Assembly: GCF_020179755.1 (NCBI RefSeq)
Contig: NZ_JAIUCY010000001.1
Coordinates: forward strand, 1,017,742-1,081,741
Length of the DNA stretch: 64,000 nucleotides
Direction: 5' to 3'
From: Herbaspirillum sp. alder98
GTDB lineage: Bacteria > Pseudomonadota > Gammaproteobacteria > Burkholderiales > Burkholderiaceae_D
Under the pieces are notes generated by a model. It was not told where the DNA came from. It was given only the letters and a program-made list of their open reading frames with translations, and did not search any database. Both the position numbers and the translations under genes were made by a program. Position 1 is the first letter of the stretch. Each line of letters begins with the position of its first letter. Below, in pieces: positions 27,052 through 37,211 of the stretch.

Positions 27052-29157
27052 ATGCCCGTCACCGCAAAAAAGCCTACCGGCAAAACGCCGGCCAAGAAAA
27101 GCAGCGCCAAGGTGGCGGCCGCCAAGCCCGAAAACAAGCTGGCCAAACTGGGCCTGCACAATGACATGGACCTGGCGCTGCACCTGCCGCTGCGCTACGA
27201 AGACGAAACCACGCTGATGAGCATCGCCGAGGCCTCGCTGCGGGGCCTGCAGACGGTCCAGGTCGAAGGCGTGGTGACGACGTGCGATGTGCAGTTTCGC
27301 CCGCGCCGGCAACTGGTGGTCACCATCGGTGACGACAGCGGCCAGCTGGTGATGCGCTTTCTCAATTTCTACGGGAGCCAGACCAAGCAACTGGCCGAAG
27401 GCACCCGGGTGCGGGTGCGCGGCGAACTGCGGCATGGCTTCTTTGGCGCCGAGATGGTCCACCCCTCCTATAAGGTGGTCAACCTCGATGCGCCGCTACC
27501 CGATGTACTGACTCCCGTCTATCCGGCCGGCGAAGGCTTGTCGCAGGCGTTCTTGCGGCGTGCCATTGCCAATGCGCTGAGCCGGCTCGACTGGAGCGAC
27601 ACGCTGCCGCCCTCGATGCGGGAAACCCTGCAACTGGAACCCTTCGAGGCATCGGTGCGGCTGCTGCACAACCCGCCGCCGGAGGTCGATGAACATGCGC
27701 TGATGGAGCGTTCGCATCCGGCCTGGGTGCGCATGAAGTTCGACGAACTGCTGGCCCAGCAACTGTCGCTCAAGCGCGCCCAGGCGGCACGCCGCGCCAA
27801 GAGCGCGCGCGCCCTGCCGGTGACCGGCCACGTCACGCAAGCCTTGACGGCGGTGCTGCCGTTTCGCCTGACCGGCGCCCAGGAGCGCGTGCTCGACGAG
27901 ATCCGCGCCGACCTGCGCGCATCGTTTCCGATGCAGCGCCTGCTGCAGGGCGACGTCGGCAGCGGCAAGACCGTGGTGGCGGCACTGGCGGCGGCCCAGG
28001 CCATTGACAGCGGCTGCCAGGCGGTCTTGATGGCGCCGACCGAAATCCTGGCCGAGCAGCACTTCCGCAAGATCGCCGCGTGGATGGAACCGCTCGACAT
28101 CGGCGTGGCATGGCTCTCGGGCAGCCAGAAGAAGAAGGAAAAGACCGAAGCCCTGCAGCACATCGAATCGGGGGCGGCGCGCCTGGTGGTCGGCACCCAT
28201 GCCCTGATCCAGGACACGGTGCAGTTCCAGAACCTGGGGCTGGTGATCGTAGACGAACAGCATCGGTTCGGCGTCGGGCAGCGCCTGGCGCTGCGCAACA
28301 AGAGCATCGTGCCGGGCGCCGAGGCCGATGCCCTGGTGCCGCACCAGTTGATGATGTCGGCCACGCCGATACCGCGCACGCTGGCCATGACCTACTACGC
28401 CGACCTTGAGGTATCGGTGATCGACGAACTGCCGCCGGGGCGTTCGCCCATCGTCACCCGCGTGATCGACCAGGTCCGCCGCGACGAAGTCATCGAGCGG
28501 GTGCACGCGGCGGCGCTCGAAGGCAAGCAGATCTATTGGGTCTGCCCCCTGATCGAAGAATCCGAGGCGCTGCAACTGCAGACCGCCACCGACACCCACG
28601 CCACGCTGTCGGCGGCCCTGCCCGGGCTCACCATCGGCCTGGTGCATGGCCGCATGAAACCGGTCGAGAAACAGGTAGTGATGGAAGGCTTCAGCCGCGG
28701 CGCGGTACATGTGCTGGTGGCCACCACGGTCATCGAGGTGGGGGTGGACGTGCCCAACGCCTCGTTGATGGTGATCGAGCACGCCGAGCGCTTTGGCCTG
28801 TCGCAACTGCACCAGTTGCGCGGACGGGTCGGACGCGGCTCGGCCGCCAGCGTATGCCTGCTGCTCTACCAGGGTCCGCTGGGCGGCACCGCCAAGGAAC
28901 GCCTGGCGACCATGCGCGAGACCACCGACGGCTTCGAGATCGCCCGGCGCGACCTCGATATCCGCGGGCCAGGCGAGTTTCTGGGTGCGCGACAGTCGGG
29001 CGAAGCCATGCTGCGCTTTGCCGACCTGGCCACCGATCAATGGCTGGTGGAAAAGGCGCGTGACACGGCGCAAGCGCTGCTCAATCACGCACCCGATATC
29101 GTCGATCGCCACCTGACCCGCTGGCTCGGTGGGCGCGAAGACTACCTGAAGGTCTAG
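27052..29157 (+). CDS. recG: ATP-dependent DNA helicase RecG
   Basis: A 701-aa branch-migration helicase that regresses stalled forks and processes Holliday junctions. The N-terminal wedge/OB domain spans about 60-190. Walker A is QGDVGSGKTVVAALAAA (about 300), motif II is VIVDEQHRFGVGQR (DEQH, about 400), motif III is MMSATPIPRTLAM, and motif VI is HQLRGRVGRGSAAS. The C-terminal RRDLDIRGPGEFLGARQSG is RecG-specific. The first 35 residues are Lys/Ala-rich, an extension common in betaproteobacterial RecG. I use the ATG at 27052; a GTG at 27025 is also in frame. Confidence 0.96.
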   Translation: MPVTAKKPTGKTPAKKSSAKVAAAKPENKLAKLGLHNDMDLALHLPLRYEDETTLMSIAEASLRGLQTVQVEGVVTTCDVQFRPRRQLVVTIGDDSGQLVMRFLNFYGSQTKQLAEGTRVRVRGELRHGFFGAEMVHPSYKVVNLDAPLPDVLTPVYPAGEGLSQAFLRRAIANALSRLDWSDTLPPSMRETLQLEPFEASVRLLHNPPPEVDEHALMERSHPAWVRMKFDELLAQQLSLKRAQAARRAKSARALPVTGHVTQALTAVLPFRLTGAQERVLDEIRADLRASFPMQRLLQGDVGSGKTVVAALAAAQAIDSGCQAVLMAPTEILAEQHFRKIAAWMEPLDIGVAWLSGSQKKKEKTEALQHIESGAARLVVGTHALIQDTVQFQNLGLVIVDEQHRFGVGQRLALRNKSIVPGAEADALVPHQLMMSATPIPRTLAMTYYADLEVSVIDELPPGRSPIVTRVIDQVRRDEVIERVHAAALEGKQIYWVCPLIEESEALQLQTATDTHATLSAALPGLTIGLVHGRMKPVEKQVVMEGFSRGAVHVLVATTVIEVGVDVPNASLMVIEHAERFGLSQLHQLRGRVGRGSAASVCLLLYQGPLGGTAKERLATMRETTDGFEIARRDLDIRGPGEFLGARQSGEAMLRFADLATDQWLVEKARDTAQALLNHAPDIVDRHLTRWLGGREDYLKV

Positions 29158-29485
29158 GCCGCTCACCGGCCCTCTCCCATTGCGCAAAATGTCAACCAGC
29201 ACGCCAGATCGTGCGCGGCACCCTCCTCTGCTGCACTGAGCAAAAAACGAGCTGTGGATACTCAAGTGTTATTCGCAGGAATGTTCGCGGAACGTCGATT
29301 GACTCCGTTGTTTTTGCACGCCAACCTACGTGATCGGCGAGATTCGTTTTAATTTTTCCCAACATTGAGATCATCGCGGAACTCGCCATTGTTGCAAAGC
29401 AACGCCGCATCGATGCGTTAGGCCGGACATAACCGCCAGCGCCGATGGACATAAAAATCGCAGTACAAATAAAGAGGAACCTTCC
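29158..29485. other. Intergenic region, recG to DTW-domain gene (about 330 bp)
   Basis: I see no convincing gene or structured RNA. Short open frames here lack ribosome-binding sites. Local A+T is clearly higher than in the neighbours (for example 29330-29360), so the promoter for the DTW gene probably lies here. Confidence 0.4.
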
Positions 29486-30196
29486 ATGCTAGTGTCGAGC
29501 CATGACCCTTTCCAACCGGCGCGCAGGCCGTTGTGCCCGCGCTGCCAGCGCGCCCAATCGGCCTGCATCTGCCACTGGATTTCGCCGATCAATCATGCCT
29601 TCGATGTACTGATCCTGCAGCACCCGGGCGAATCCAACAATGCCAAGAACAGCGCCCGCCTGCTGCATCTGAGCCTGCCCCACAGCCGCCTGGCCGTCGG
29701 CGAGATCTTCGAACCGACCGAACTCAAGACACTGCTGTTCGGCCCCACGCTGCTGCCCGCCGAATTTACCGAAGGCGACGGCAATCGCGCCGAACCCGAG
29801 ATGCACCCGATCCTGCTGTACACGGAAGACGCAGGCACCCCGGCCAGTTCCCGCTTCGACGCCCGCACCATGCTGATCGACGAAATCCACCCGGTCGACC
29901 GGCTGCGCCTGGTGATTCTCGACGGCACCTGGCGCAAGAGCCGCAAGATGTTGTACGAAAACCCGCTGTTGCAGGCGCTGCCCCGCCTGGCGCTGGTCGA
30001 CACGCCGCTGTCGCAATACATCATCCGCAAGGCGCACAAGCCCGAACAGCTTTCGACGCTGGAAGCGGCAGGCTATGCGCTGATGCAACTGGAGCGCAAC
30101 AGCGAAAAATATCATCCGCTGCTCAATGCTTTCGATGGCTTCATCCTGCAGCAGGGCTATTTGCGGATCCATGCGCAGGCGACACGGCGCGCATGA
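29486..30196 (+). CDS. DTW-domain protein, probable tRNA-uridine aminocarboxypropyltransferase
   Basis: A 236-aa DTW-domain protein; E. coli YfiP (TapT) of this family makes acp3U47 in tRNA from SAM. The N-terminal Cys cluster CPRCQRAQSACICHWI (about 18-33) and LQHPGESNNAKNSARLL are present, and the name-giving motif reads LDGTWRKSRKML (DGTW form). SQYIIRKAHKPEQLSTLEA near the C-terminus is also family-typical. AGAGGAA lies just before the ATG. The gene stands alone, 141 bp before the ZapB-like/zapA pair. Confidence 0.87.
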   Translation: MLVSSHDPFQPARRPLCPRCQRAQSACICHWISPINHAFDVLILQHPGESNNAKNSARLLHLSLPHSRLAVGEIFEPTELKTLLFGPTLLPAEFTEGDGNRAEPEMHPILLYTEDAGTPASSRFDARTMLIDEIHPVDRLRLVILDGTWRKSRKMLYENPLLQALPRLALVDTPLSQYIIRKAHKPEQLSTLEAAGYALMQLERNSEKYHPLLNAFDGFILQQGYLRIHAQATRRA

Positions 30197-30337
30197 CACC
30201 CGCAGCCTCGACGGCCACGCGCGCCGCTTTGGCGTGCGGCGCGCCAAAGCGCATATAATTGCGTCATCCTCGAAAATTGACGATTGCCTTCATGGCGCGC
30301 AATCCACGTTCAATCCCACCCGCGACCACCAATAGAC

Positions 30338-30577
30338 ATGAGTTCAGAATTTCAGCAATTGGCAGATAAAGTCAGCCAGCTCGCCCGGCTGGCGCAAGGC
30401 CTGCGCGACGAAAACGCCGAACTGCGGCGCACTGTGAAATCCCTTAGCGAGCAGAATGCAGAATTGAACCTGCGCGTGGATCAGGCCTACGATCGTGTCG
30501 CCGGCGTCCTGGCGACATTGCCTGTGGCCGAGATCGACGCGCTTGACGCCAACTCCGAAGAACAGGAGACCGCATGA
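30338..30577 (+). CDS. Small coiled-coil protein, ZapB-like (upstream partner of zapA)
   Basis: A 79-aa acidic protein that is almost entirely one predicted coiled coil (SQLARLAQGLRDENAELRRT, then VKSLSEQNAELNLRVDQAY, heptads about 10-58). Such proteins commonly precede zapA and are thought to act at the division ring. The start at 30338 (MSSEFQQLADK) is chosen over the in-frame upstream ATG because it begins the conserved part. The stop overlaps the zapA start by 4 bp (ATGA). Confidence 0.8.
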   Translation: MSSEFQQLADKVSQLARLAQGLRDENAELRRTVKSLSEQNAELNLRVDQAYDRVAGVLATLPVAEIDALDANSEEQETA

Positions 30578-30888
30578 CCATCCAGATCCAGGCCACCATC
30601 ATGGGCCAGTCGTACACCCTGGCCTGCCGCGAAGGCGAACAGGCCGCGCTGCATCATGCGGTCAGCTATCTCGACCAGAAGATGCGCGTCATCCGTGACG
30701 CTGGCCGTATCAAGGGCACCGACCGCATCGCCGTCATGGCCGCGCTCGGCATTGCCGCCGAGCTGCTCTCGACCCAGCATGGCGAAGGCCCGTTTGCCGG
30801 CCTGACGCTGGCCGAATGGAAGCAGCAGATCACCAACATCAATGAAGTGCTGGACCAGGCTCTCGCGCCACAGGAAAAACTGTTCTGA
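30574..30888 (+). CDS. zapA: Cell division protein ZapA
   Basis: A 104-aa FtsZ-ring stabiliser. The N-terminal part (IQIQATIMGQSYTLACREGE) forms the globular head, then AVSYLDQKMRVIRDAGRIKG and TDRIAVMAALGIAAELL, followed by a C-terminal coiled coil. Its ATG overlaps the upstream coiled-coil gene. A strong terminator follows at 30914 and then the 6S RNA gene, the order known from many proteobacteria. Confidence 0.94.
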   Translation: MTIQIQATIMGQSYTLACREGEQAALHHAVSYLDQKMRVIRDAGRIKGTDRIAVMAALGIAAELLSTQHGEGPFAGLTLAEWKQQITNINEVLDQALAPQEKLF

Positions 30889-30913
30889 CCGGCGACTGGT
30901 CTAAGCACACAAG

Positions 30914-30940
30914 ACGGCTGTCCCTGGACAGCCGTTTTTT
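30914..30940 (+). terminator. Terminator of the zapA operon
   Basis: Ten-bp arms (30914-30923 ACGGCTGTCC and 30926-30935 GGACAGCCGT) with a minimal loop are followed by TTTTT. It lies 25 bp after the zapA stop. Confidence 0.92.
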
Positions 30941-31069
30941 GTTGCGCGTCAACATTGGCAGAGCGGCAAAACGCGCCGACGCGCGGCCTGAAAAGTTGTG
31001 ATGACCAAAATCACCATGGACACAAGGAAATCCCGTTACAAATCAGGGATTATTTTTTATAACTAAGCC

Positions 31070-31098
31070 TTGGTGCGGCGACCTGAATGAGTTAGACT
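31070..31098 (+). promoter_or_regulatory. Sigma70-type promoter of 6S RNA
   Basis: TTGGTG (31070-31075) and TAGACT (31093-31098) are separated by 17 bp, placing the transcription start near 31103-31106, exactly where the predicted 6S closing stem begins. Confidence 0.65.
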
Positions 31099-31102
31099 TT
31101 GT

Positions 31103-31283
31103 ACTCCTGCCGTGTTCGCGATTGCCATATATTCCTTGAACCATTTACGAGCATAGGCTGTGGGACCGTTTGATGGGCGTGAGCGTCGCTAGACCGATGA
31201 ACCCGAAATTAAACTACTGCAGCCAACTTGAACCAGTAAGGTTCAGGATGCCGGCACAGCGGCACAGGCGGGGCTTAATTCCC
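31103..31283 (+). ncRNA. ssrS: 6S RNA
   Basis: This is the regulatory RNA that mimics an open promoter and binds the sigma70 holoenzyme in stationary phase. The 5' segment TCCTGCCGTGTTCGC (from 31105) pairs, with wobble and one bulge, with the 3' segment GCGGCACAGGCGGGG (ends about 31273), giving the long closing stem. A local hairpin CTTGAACC-AGTA-AGGTTCAGG precedes the 3' strand, as in the E. coli RNA. The sequence CCATATATTCCTTGAACC and GGCTGTGGGACC in the 5' half resemble betaproteobacterial 6S RNAs as I remember them. The location just after zapA is the conserved one. The ends are approximate. Confidence 0.85.
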
Positions 31284-31287
31284 CATG

Positions 31288-31315
31288 AAAAACGGCTGCA
31301 GATGCAGCCGTTTTT
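31288..31315. terminator. Bidirectional terminator, 6S RNA and nrdR
   Basis: Arms CGGCTGC (31293-31299) and GCAGCCG (31304-31310) are extended by five A/T pairs on each side, giving T-runs on both strands. It serves the plus-strand 6S RNA and the minus-strand nrdR transcript. Confidence 0.9.
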
Positions 31316-31365
31316 TATTTTCCGTGTTCATTTTTCACGGCATCAATCCACCAGGCCGACGACTA

Positions 31366-31842
31366 TCATTCCTCGCGCTTGCGCGCCTTGCGCTCGCTGC
31401 CGACCTCGGCAATCGCGTCCTGGAATTCGGTTACATCCTCGAAGCTCTTGTAGACCGAAGCGAAACGGATATAGGCAATCTTGTCGAGCCGCTTCAGCTC
31501 ACGCATCACCAGTTCGCCGATCTGCCCCGACATCACCTCACGCGCCCCGCTTTGCAACAGTTTTTCCTGGATGCTCTGCAATGCCGCGTCCAGCGCTTCG
31601 GCCGAGACAGGGCGCTTGCGCAAGGCCAGCATCAGGCTGCCGCGCAACTTGCCCGCATCGAACTCGGTGCGGCTGCCGTTCTTCTTGACGATCACCGGCA
31701 AGGTCAATTCGATGCGTTCGTAGGTGGTAAAGCGCTTGTCGCAGGCGTCACAGCGGCGGCGACGGCGGATCGAGCTGCCATCTTCGGCCACGCGGGTGTC
31801 CAGCACCGGGGTATCTTCGTGATTACAGAAAGGGCACTTCAT
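31366..31842 (-). CDS. nrdR: Transcriptional repressor NrdR
   Basis: A 158-aa repressor of ribonucleotide reductase genes. The zinc ribbon uses C3, C6, C31 and C34 ([10 protein letters not shown] and [11 protein letters not shown]). The ATP-cone domain follows (about 47-137), starting [19 protein letters not shown]. The length is standard. It follows glyA on the same strand with a gap of 111 bp that contains a hairpin (31892-31916), a neighbourhood common in proteobacteria. Confidence 0.96.
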   Translation of the reverse strand: MKCPFCNHEDTPVLDTRVAEDGSSIRRRRRCDACDKRFTTYERIELTLPVIVKKNGSRTEFDAGKLRGSLMLALRKRPVSAEALDAALQSIQEKLLQSGAREVMSGQIGELVMRELKRLDKIAYIRFASVYKSFEDVTEFQDAIAEVGSERKARKREE

Positions 31843-31891
31843 GGCGGCAATGAGACCAATCGTTGAATGTTGCTGAAACGCCGGATAAGAA

Positions 31892-31916
31892 GACGGCGCC
31901 CAGAGCGGACGCCGTC
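31892..31916 (-). terminator. Hairpin after glyA
   Basis: Seven-bp arms GACGGCG/CGCCGTC (31892-31898 and 31910-31916), followed on the minus strand by TTCTTATC. It may be a partial terminator between glyA and nrdR. Confidence 0.5.
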
Positions 31917-31953
31917 ACTTGCCGTTTGATGCTTACTGGACGCAGGCCAGGAA

Positions 31954-33198
<1,245 letters not shown>

Positions 33199-33338
33199 GG
33201 TTTCTCCAATTGATGAGGTGCGACCGGAAAACCAACCTGTCGCCGGCAACGCCGGTCGTTCGGTCGATTTTCAAAATCGAATGAGGGCCAAGGAATAGGG
33301 GAAATTACGGGCAGCCTCAGTCGTACTATCCATTCGGC

Positions 33339-33432
33339 TACCCAGGCGCACGGCTGATGAAAAATCTCACGCTTCCCGATGGATACCCATCTTGGCCGGA
33401 CTGATCCGGTCTTTCGCCAGTCACGTGAGACG
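33339..33432 (-). promoter_or_regulatory. ZTP riboswitch (pfl motif) in the glyA leader
   Basis: Read on the minus strand from 33432, the RNA starts TCTCACGTGACTGGCGAA. It then holds two hairpins (CCGGA-TCA-TCCGG-type and GATGG-GTA-TCCATC), continues CGGGAAGCGTGAGA so that TCTCACG pairs with CGTGAGA, and ends with CCGTGCGCCTGGGTA. CGTGACTGGCG and the 3' CGCCTGGG are the two conserved halves of the pfl/ZTP aptamer, known upstream of glyA, folD and purH. Just downstream GGGTAGCC can pair with GGCTGCCC, which would disrupt the aptamer, a plausible switch. The leader from the aptamer to the glyA ATG is about 140 nt. Confidence 0.9.
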
Positions 33433-33591
33433 AAATGGTGAACGCATTGTATTAAAACGGAGCGATTTGGGCAAGATTCTCGCAGCAGGCCGCAACAAAG
33501 CGAACGACCGCGCCAGAGGGCGCTTTCGGCTACAATTTCGTCTTTCGCCAGCGCCGCCGGCGTATCAGCTTGCAACTAAGGAGAATTACAG

Positions 33592-34344
33592 ATGGTCGTC
33601 TTGATTACCGGAGCAACCGCAGGATTCGGCGCCGCCATGGCCCGCAAGTTTGTCGCCAACGGCCATTTGGTGATCGCCGCCGGCCGCCGCAAGGAACGGC
33701 TCGATGACCTGGTGGCCGAACTGGGCGCCGAGCGCGTGTTGCCGCTGGTGCTGGACGTGACCGACAAGAAATCCATCGAATCCGGCCTGGGCAGCCTGTC
33801 CGGCCAGTGGCAACAGGTCGACGTGCTGATCAACAACGCCGGTCTGGCGCTGGGCCTGGGCCCGGCCCATGAAGTGGCGCTGTCCGACTGGGAAACCATG
33901 ATCGACACCAACGTCAAGGGCCTGGTCACCGTGACCCACGCCCTGTTGCCGGCCATGGTCGCGCGCGGCACCGGCACCATCATCAACCTGGGCTCGGTGG
34001 CAGGCGCCTATCCGTATCCGGGCGGCAACGTCTATGGCGCCACCAAGGCCTTCGTCGACCAGTTCACCCTGAACCTGCGCGCCGACCTGGTAGGCACCGG
34101 CGTGCGCGCCACCAACCTGGCGCCTGGCCTGTGCGGCGGCACCGAATTCTCCAATGTGCGCTTCAAGGGCGACGATTCGGCCGCCTCCAAGGTCTACGAA
34201 GGCACCACCCCGCTGACCGCCGACGACATCGCCGAAGCCGCTTTCTGGGTGGCGACCATGCCGGCCCACGTCAACATCAACTATATGGAGTTGATGCCGA
34301 CCTGCCAGGGTTTCAGCCCGTTCAACATCAAGCGCACACAGTGA
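33592..34344 (+). CDS. ydfG: NADP-dependent 3-hydroxy acid dehydrogenase (YdfG-like SDR)
   Basis: A short-chain dehydrogenase of 250 aa. The cofactor loop is ITGATAGFGAAMARKF (5-20), NNAGLALGLGPAHE is the NNAG motif, and the catalytic residues are in NLGSVAGAYPYPGGNVYGAT with YGATK following. PGLCGGTEFSNVRFKGD matches the YdfG group, which oxidises L-allo-threonine and serine and reduces malonic semialdehyde. AAGGAG lies 9 bp before the ATG. It is divergent from glyA over about 390 bp that includes the glyA promoter and riboswitch. Confidence 0.9.
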   Translation: MVVLITGATAGFGAAMARKFVANGHLVIAAGRRKERLDDLVAELGAERVLPLVLDVTDKKSIESGLGSLSGQWQQVDVLINNAGLALGLGPAHEVALSDWETMIDTNVKGLVTVTHALLPAMVARGTGTIINLGSVAGAYPYPGGNVYGATKAFVDQFTLNLRADLVGTGVRATNLAPGLCGGTEFSNVRFKGDDSAASKVYEGTTPLTADDIAEAAFWVATMPAHVNINYMELMPTCQGFSPFNIKRTQ

Positions 34345-34516
34345 TTAACAGTGATTAAATAAGCTGGAGATTGGAGTAGAATGGCGTTTTCGCCGCAACT
34401 GGCCTGGCCACTGGCGAACACGCTGCTCACGCGGCACCTAGGCAATCTTGCAATATTTCCTTTACGGCAATCTTCCGTGCAGCTGCTCTTCTCCGATCTC
34501 CAATAACAACAAGCAT

Positions 34517-34966
34517 ATGAGTGCTGTCCGCAGTCTTTTCGACTGGAAGATTCGAGTCTATTACGAAGATACCGACGCTGGCGGCGTCGTGTTCTACGCC
34601 AACTACCTGAAGTTCTTCGAGCGCGCCCGTACCGAGTGGCTGCGCTCCTTCGGGTTCGGGCAGCACGAACTGGCGGCCGAACTGGGCGCGCTGTTCGTGG
34701 TCAAGAATACCGCAGTGGATTACATCGCCCCGGCCCGGCTTGATGATGAACTCAAGCTCACCGTCGCGGTCGAAAAGCTCCGGAATGCCTCCATCGAGTT
34801 CGTTCAGGAGGCGTGGCGCCAGCCGTCGGGGGATGGCGCCGGCGGGCATCAGGAGCCGTTGCTGCTGGCCCGCAGCCGCATCACCGTGGTCTGTATCGAC
34901 GCCGCGACGTTCCGCCCGCAGGCGATTCCCGATCAGTTGCTGGCATCGATCAAGGCGCAATCATGA
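34517..34966 (+). CDS. ybgC: Acyl-CoA thioesterase YbgC (Tol-Pal associated)
   Basis: A 149-aa hot-dog fold thioesterase. The catalytic Asp is in YYEDTDAGGVVFYANYLKFF (about 13-32), and RARTEWLRSFGF follows. The start at 34517 (MSAVRSLFDWKIRV) is chosen because the upstream frame extension has no homology-like content. It is the first gene of ybgC-tolQ-tolR-tolA-tolB-pal-cpoB, with a gap of about 120 bp to tolQ. In enterobacteria YbgC binds acyl carrier protein and is linked to phospholipid metabolism. Confidence 0.94.
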   Translation: MSAVRSLFDWKIRVYYEDTDAGGVVFYANYLKFFERARTEWLRSFGFGQHELAAELGALFVVKNTAVDYIAPARLDDELKLTVAVEKLRNASIEFVQEAWRQPSGDGAGGHQEPLLLARSRITVVCIDAATFRPQAIPDQLLASIKAQS

Positions 34967-35088
34967 TGTCCCACGTGGATGACGCTGGCCACCGCACGGC
35001 AACACGTTCTTGACATGCGCCAATGGCGAAACCGACTGAATTGCTTTAAAACCACCTTTCCTTTGACTTGCAGGCTGCAGCCCTTCAC

Positions 35089-35793
<705 letters not shown>

Positions 35794-35796
35794 ACA

Positions 35797-36231
35797 ATGG
35801 CCGGCTCATCGATGCGCGGGGGGCGTCCCCGCAAGTTCAAGTCCGAGATCAACGTCGTGCCCTACATCGACGTGATGCTGGTGCTGCTGATCATCTTCAT
35901 GGTCGCCGCCCCTGTCACCAATCCCAGCGTGATCAACCTGCCCACGGCCGGCAAGTCGACCCAGCCGCCGGCCGACTATATCGAGATCGCGCTCAAGCCC
36001 AACACCCAGGCCACGATCCGCATCAATGGCCCCAAGAGCGGCGGCAAGAAGGCCGAAACCGTCACCGGCAAGGTCGACCTGGCCGAGCGCTTGCAGGCAT
36101 TGCATGCCGACAATCCTGATCTGGCCGTGATGATCTCGGCCGACAAGGAAATCAAGTACGACGAAGTGGTGCAAGTGATTTCGGAAGCCAAGAAGCAAGG
36201 GATCGTAAGGGTCGGCCTGGCCACCAAGTAA
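35797..36231 (+). CDS. tolR: Tol-Pal system protein TolR
   Basis: A 144-aa protein with one N-terminal helix. The channel Asp lies in SEINVVPYIDVMLVLLIIFM (about 16-35), followed by a periplasmic ExbD/TolR domain ending ISEAKKQGIVRVGLATK. The basic lead GGRPRKFK is usual. It is tightly packed between tolQ and tolA (gaps of 3 and 2 bp). Confidence 0.96.
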   Translation: MAGSSMRGGRPRKFKSEINVVPYIDVMLVLLIIFMVAAPVTNPSVINLPTAGKSTQPPADYIEIALKPNTQATIRINGPKSGGKKAETVTGKVDLAERLQALHADNPDLAVMISADKEIKYDEVVQVISEAKKQGIVRVGLATK

Positions 36232-36233
36232 CC

Positions 36234-37208
36234 ATGAGCGAGAACGCCCCGTACAACATCCCCAAGGCCCCGGGCCGCTGGCGCGCCATCACGCTGGCGC
36301 TGGTGATGCACGTCGCGCTGTTTCTGTTCTTCTGGATCGGCATCCGCTGGCAGAACGAAGTGCCGCTGACGGTCGAAGCCGAAATCTGGGACCCGGTGCC
36401 CAAGGAAGCCGCGCCCCTGCCCACGCCGCCGCAGCCAGAACCGCAACCGGTGGTCGAGCCGCCCAAGCCGGCGCCAGAACCTGAGCCCGAACCCAAGCCC
36501 GTGCCCCCCAAGGTGGTGGACGAGCCCAAGGTCGAGAAGCCCGACATCGCCCTCGAGAAAGAGAAGAAGCGCAAGGAAGAGCTCGAAAAGAAGGCCGAGC
36601 AGCTGAAGGCGCAGAAGGAACGCGAGAAGAAAGAACAGGCCGAGAAGGAAAAGTCTGAAAAGGAACGCGCCGAGAAAGAAAAAGCGGAACGCGAGAAAAA
36701 AGAAAAGCTCGAAGCAGACAAGCTGAAGAAAGCCAAGGAAGAAAAGCAGAAAGAGGACGAGGCCAAGAAGAAGGCCGACGCCGAGAAGCAGGCTGTTGAA
36801 AAGAAAAAGCAGGCGGCCGACGCCAAGGCTGCGGAAGCACGCCGCCAGGAAGACTTGAAGCGCATGATGGGCCAGGCCACCAGCAGCACCGGCGGCACCG
36901 GCACGGCCGAGAAATCGCAGGGTCCCAAGGGCAACCCGGATTACGCTAACAAATTGCGCGCCAAGATCCGCTCCAACACGGTATTTGACGTGCCGGGCGA
37001 CCTGAGCGGAAACCCCGCCGTGGAGTACACTGTCGAACTATTCCCGGACGGCACCGTACGCACTGTGCGCAACACCAAGCAGTCAGGCGTGCCGGGCTTT
37101 GACGATGCAGTACGCCAGGCCATCATGAAGTCGCAGCCCTACCCGGCCGACAAGGATGGCAAGGTACCGTCCAGCTTCTCCTTCACTCATAAACCGAAAG
37201 ATCAGTAA
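36234..37208 (+). CDS. tolA: Tol-Pal system protein TolA
   Basis: A 324-aa periplasm-spanning protein. A cytoplasmic stub and one helix (about 20-40) are followed by a Pro/Glu-rich section (about 55-100) and a long Lys/Glu/Ala helical domain (about 105-215) with many KEK and AEKE repeats. The C-terminal domain (about 232-324) is TonB-like (NPDYANKLRAKIRSNTVFDV, VEYTVELFPDGTVRTVR) and contacts TolB and Pal. The long helix is a genuine low-complexity region, not a frameshift. Confidence 0.94.
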   Translation: MSENAPYNIPKAPGRWRAITLALVMHVALFLFFWIGIRWQNEVPLTVEAEIWDPVPKEAAPLPTPPQPEPQPVVEPPKPAPEPEPEPKPVPPKVVDEPKVEKPDIALEKEKKRKEELEKKAEQLKAQKEREKKEQAEKEKSEKERAEKEKAEREKKEKLEADKLKKAKEEKQKEDEAKKKADAEKQAVEKKKQAADAKAAEARRQEDLKRMMGQATSSTGGTGTAEKSQGPKGNPDYANKLRAKIRSNTVFDVPGDLSGNPAVEYTVELFPDGTVRTVRNTKQSGVPGFDDAVRQAIMKSQPYPADKDGKVPSSFSFTHKPKDQ

Positions 37209-37211
37209 ACG

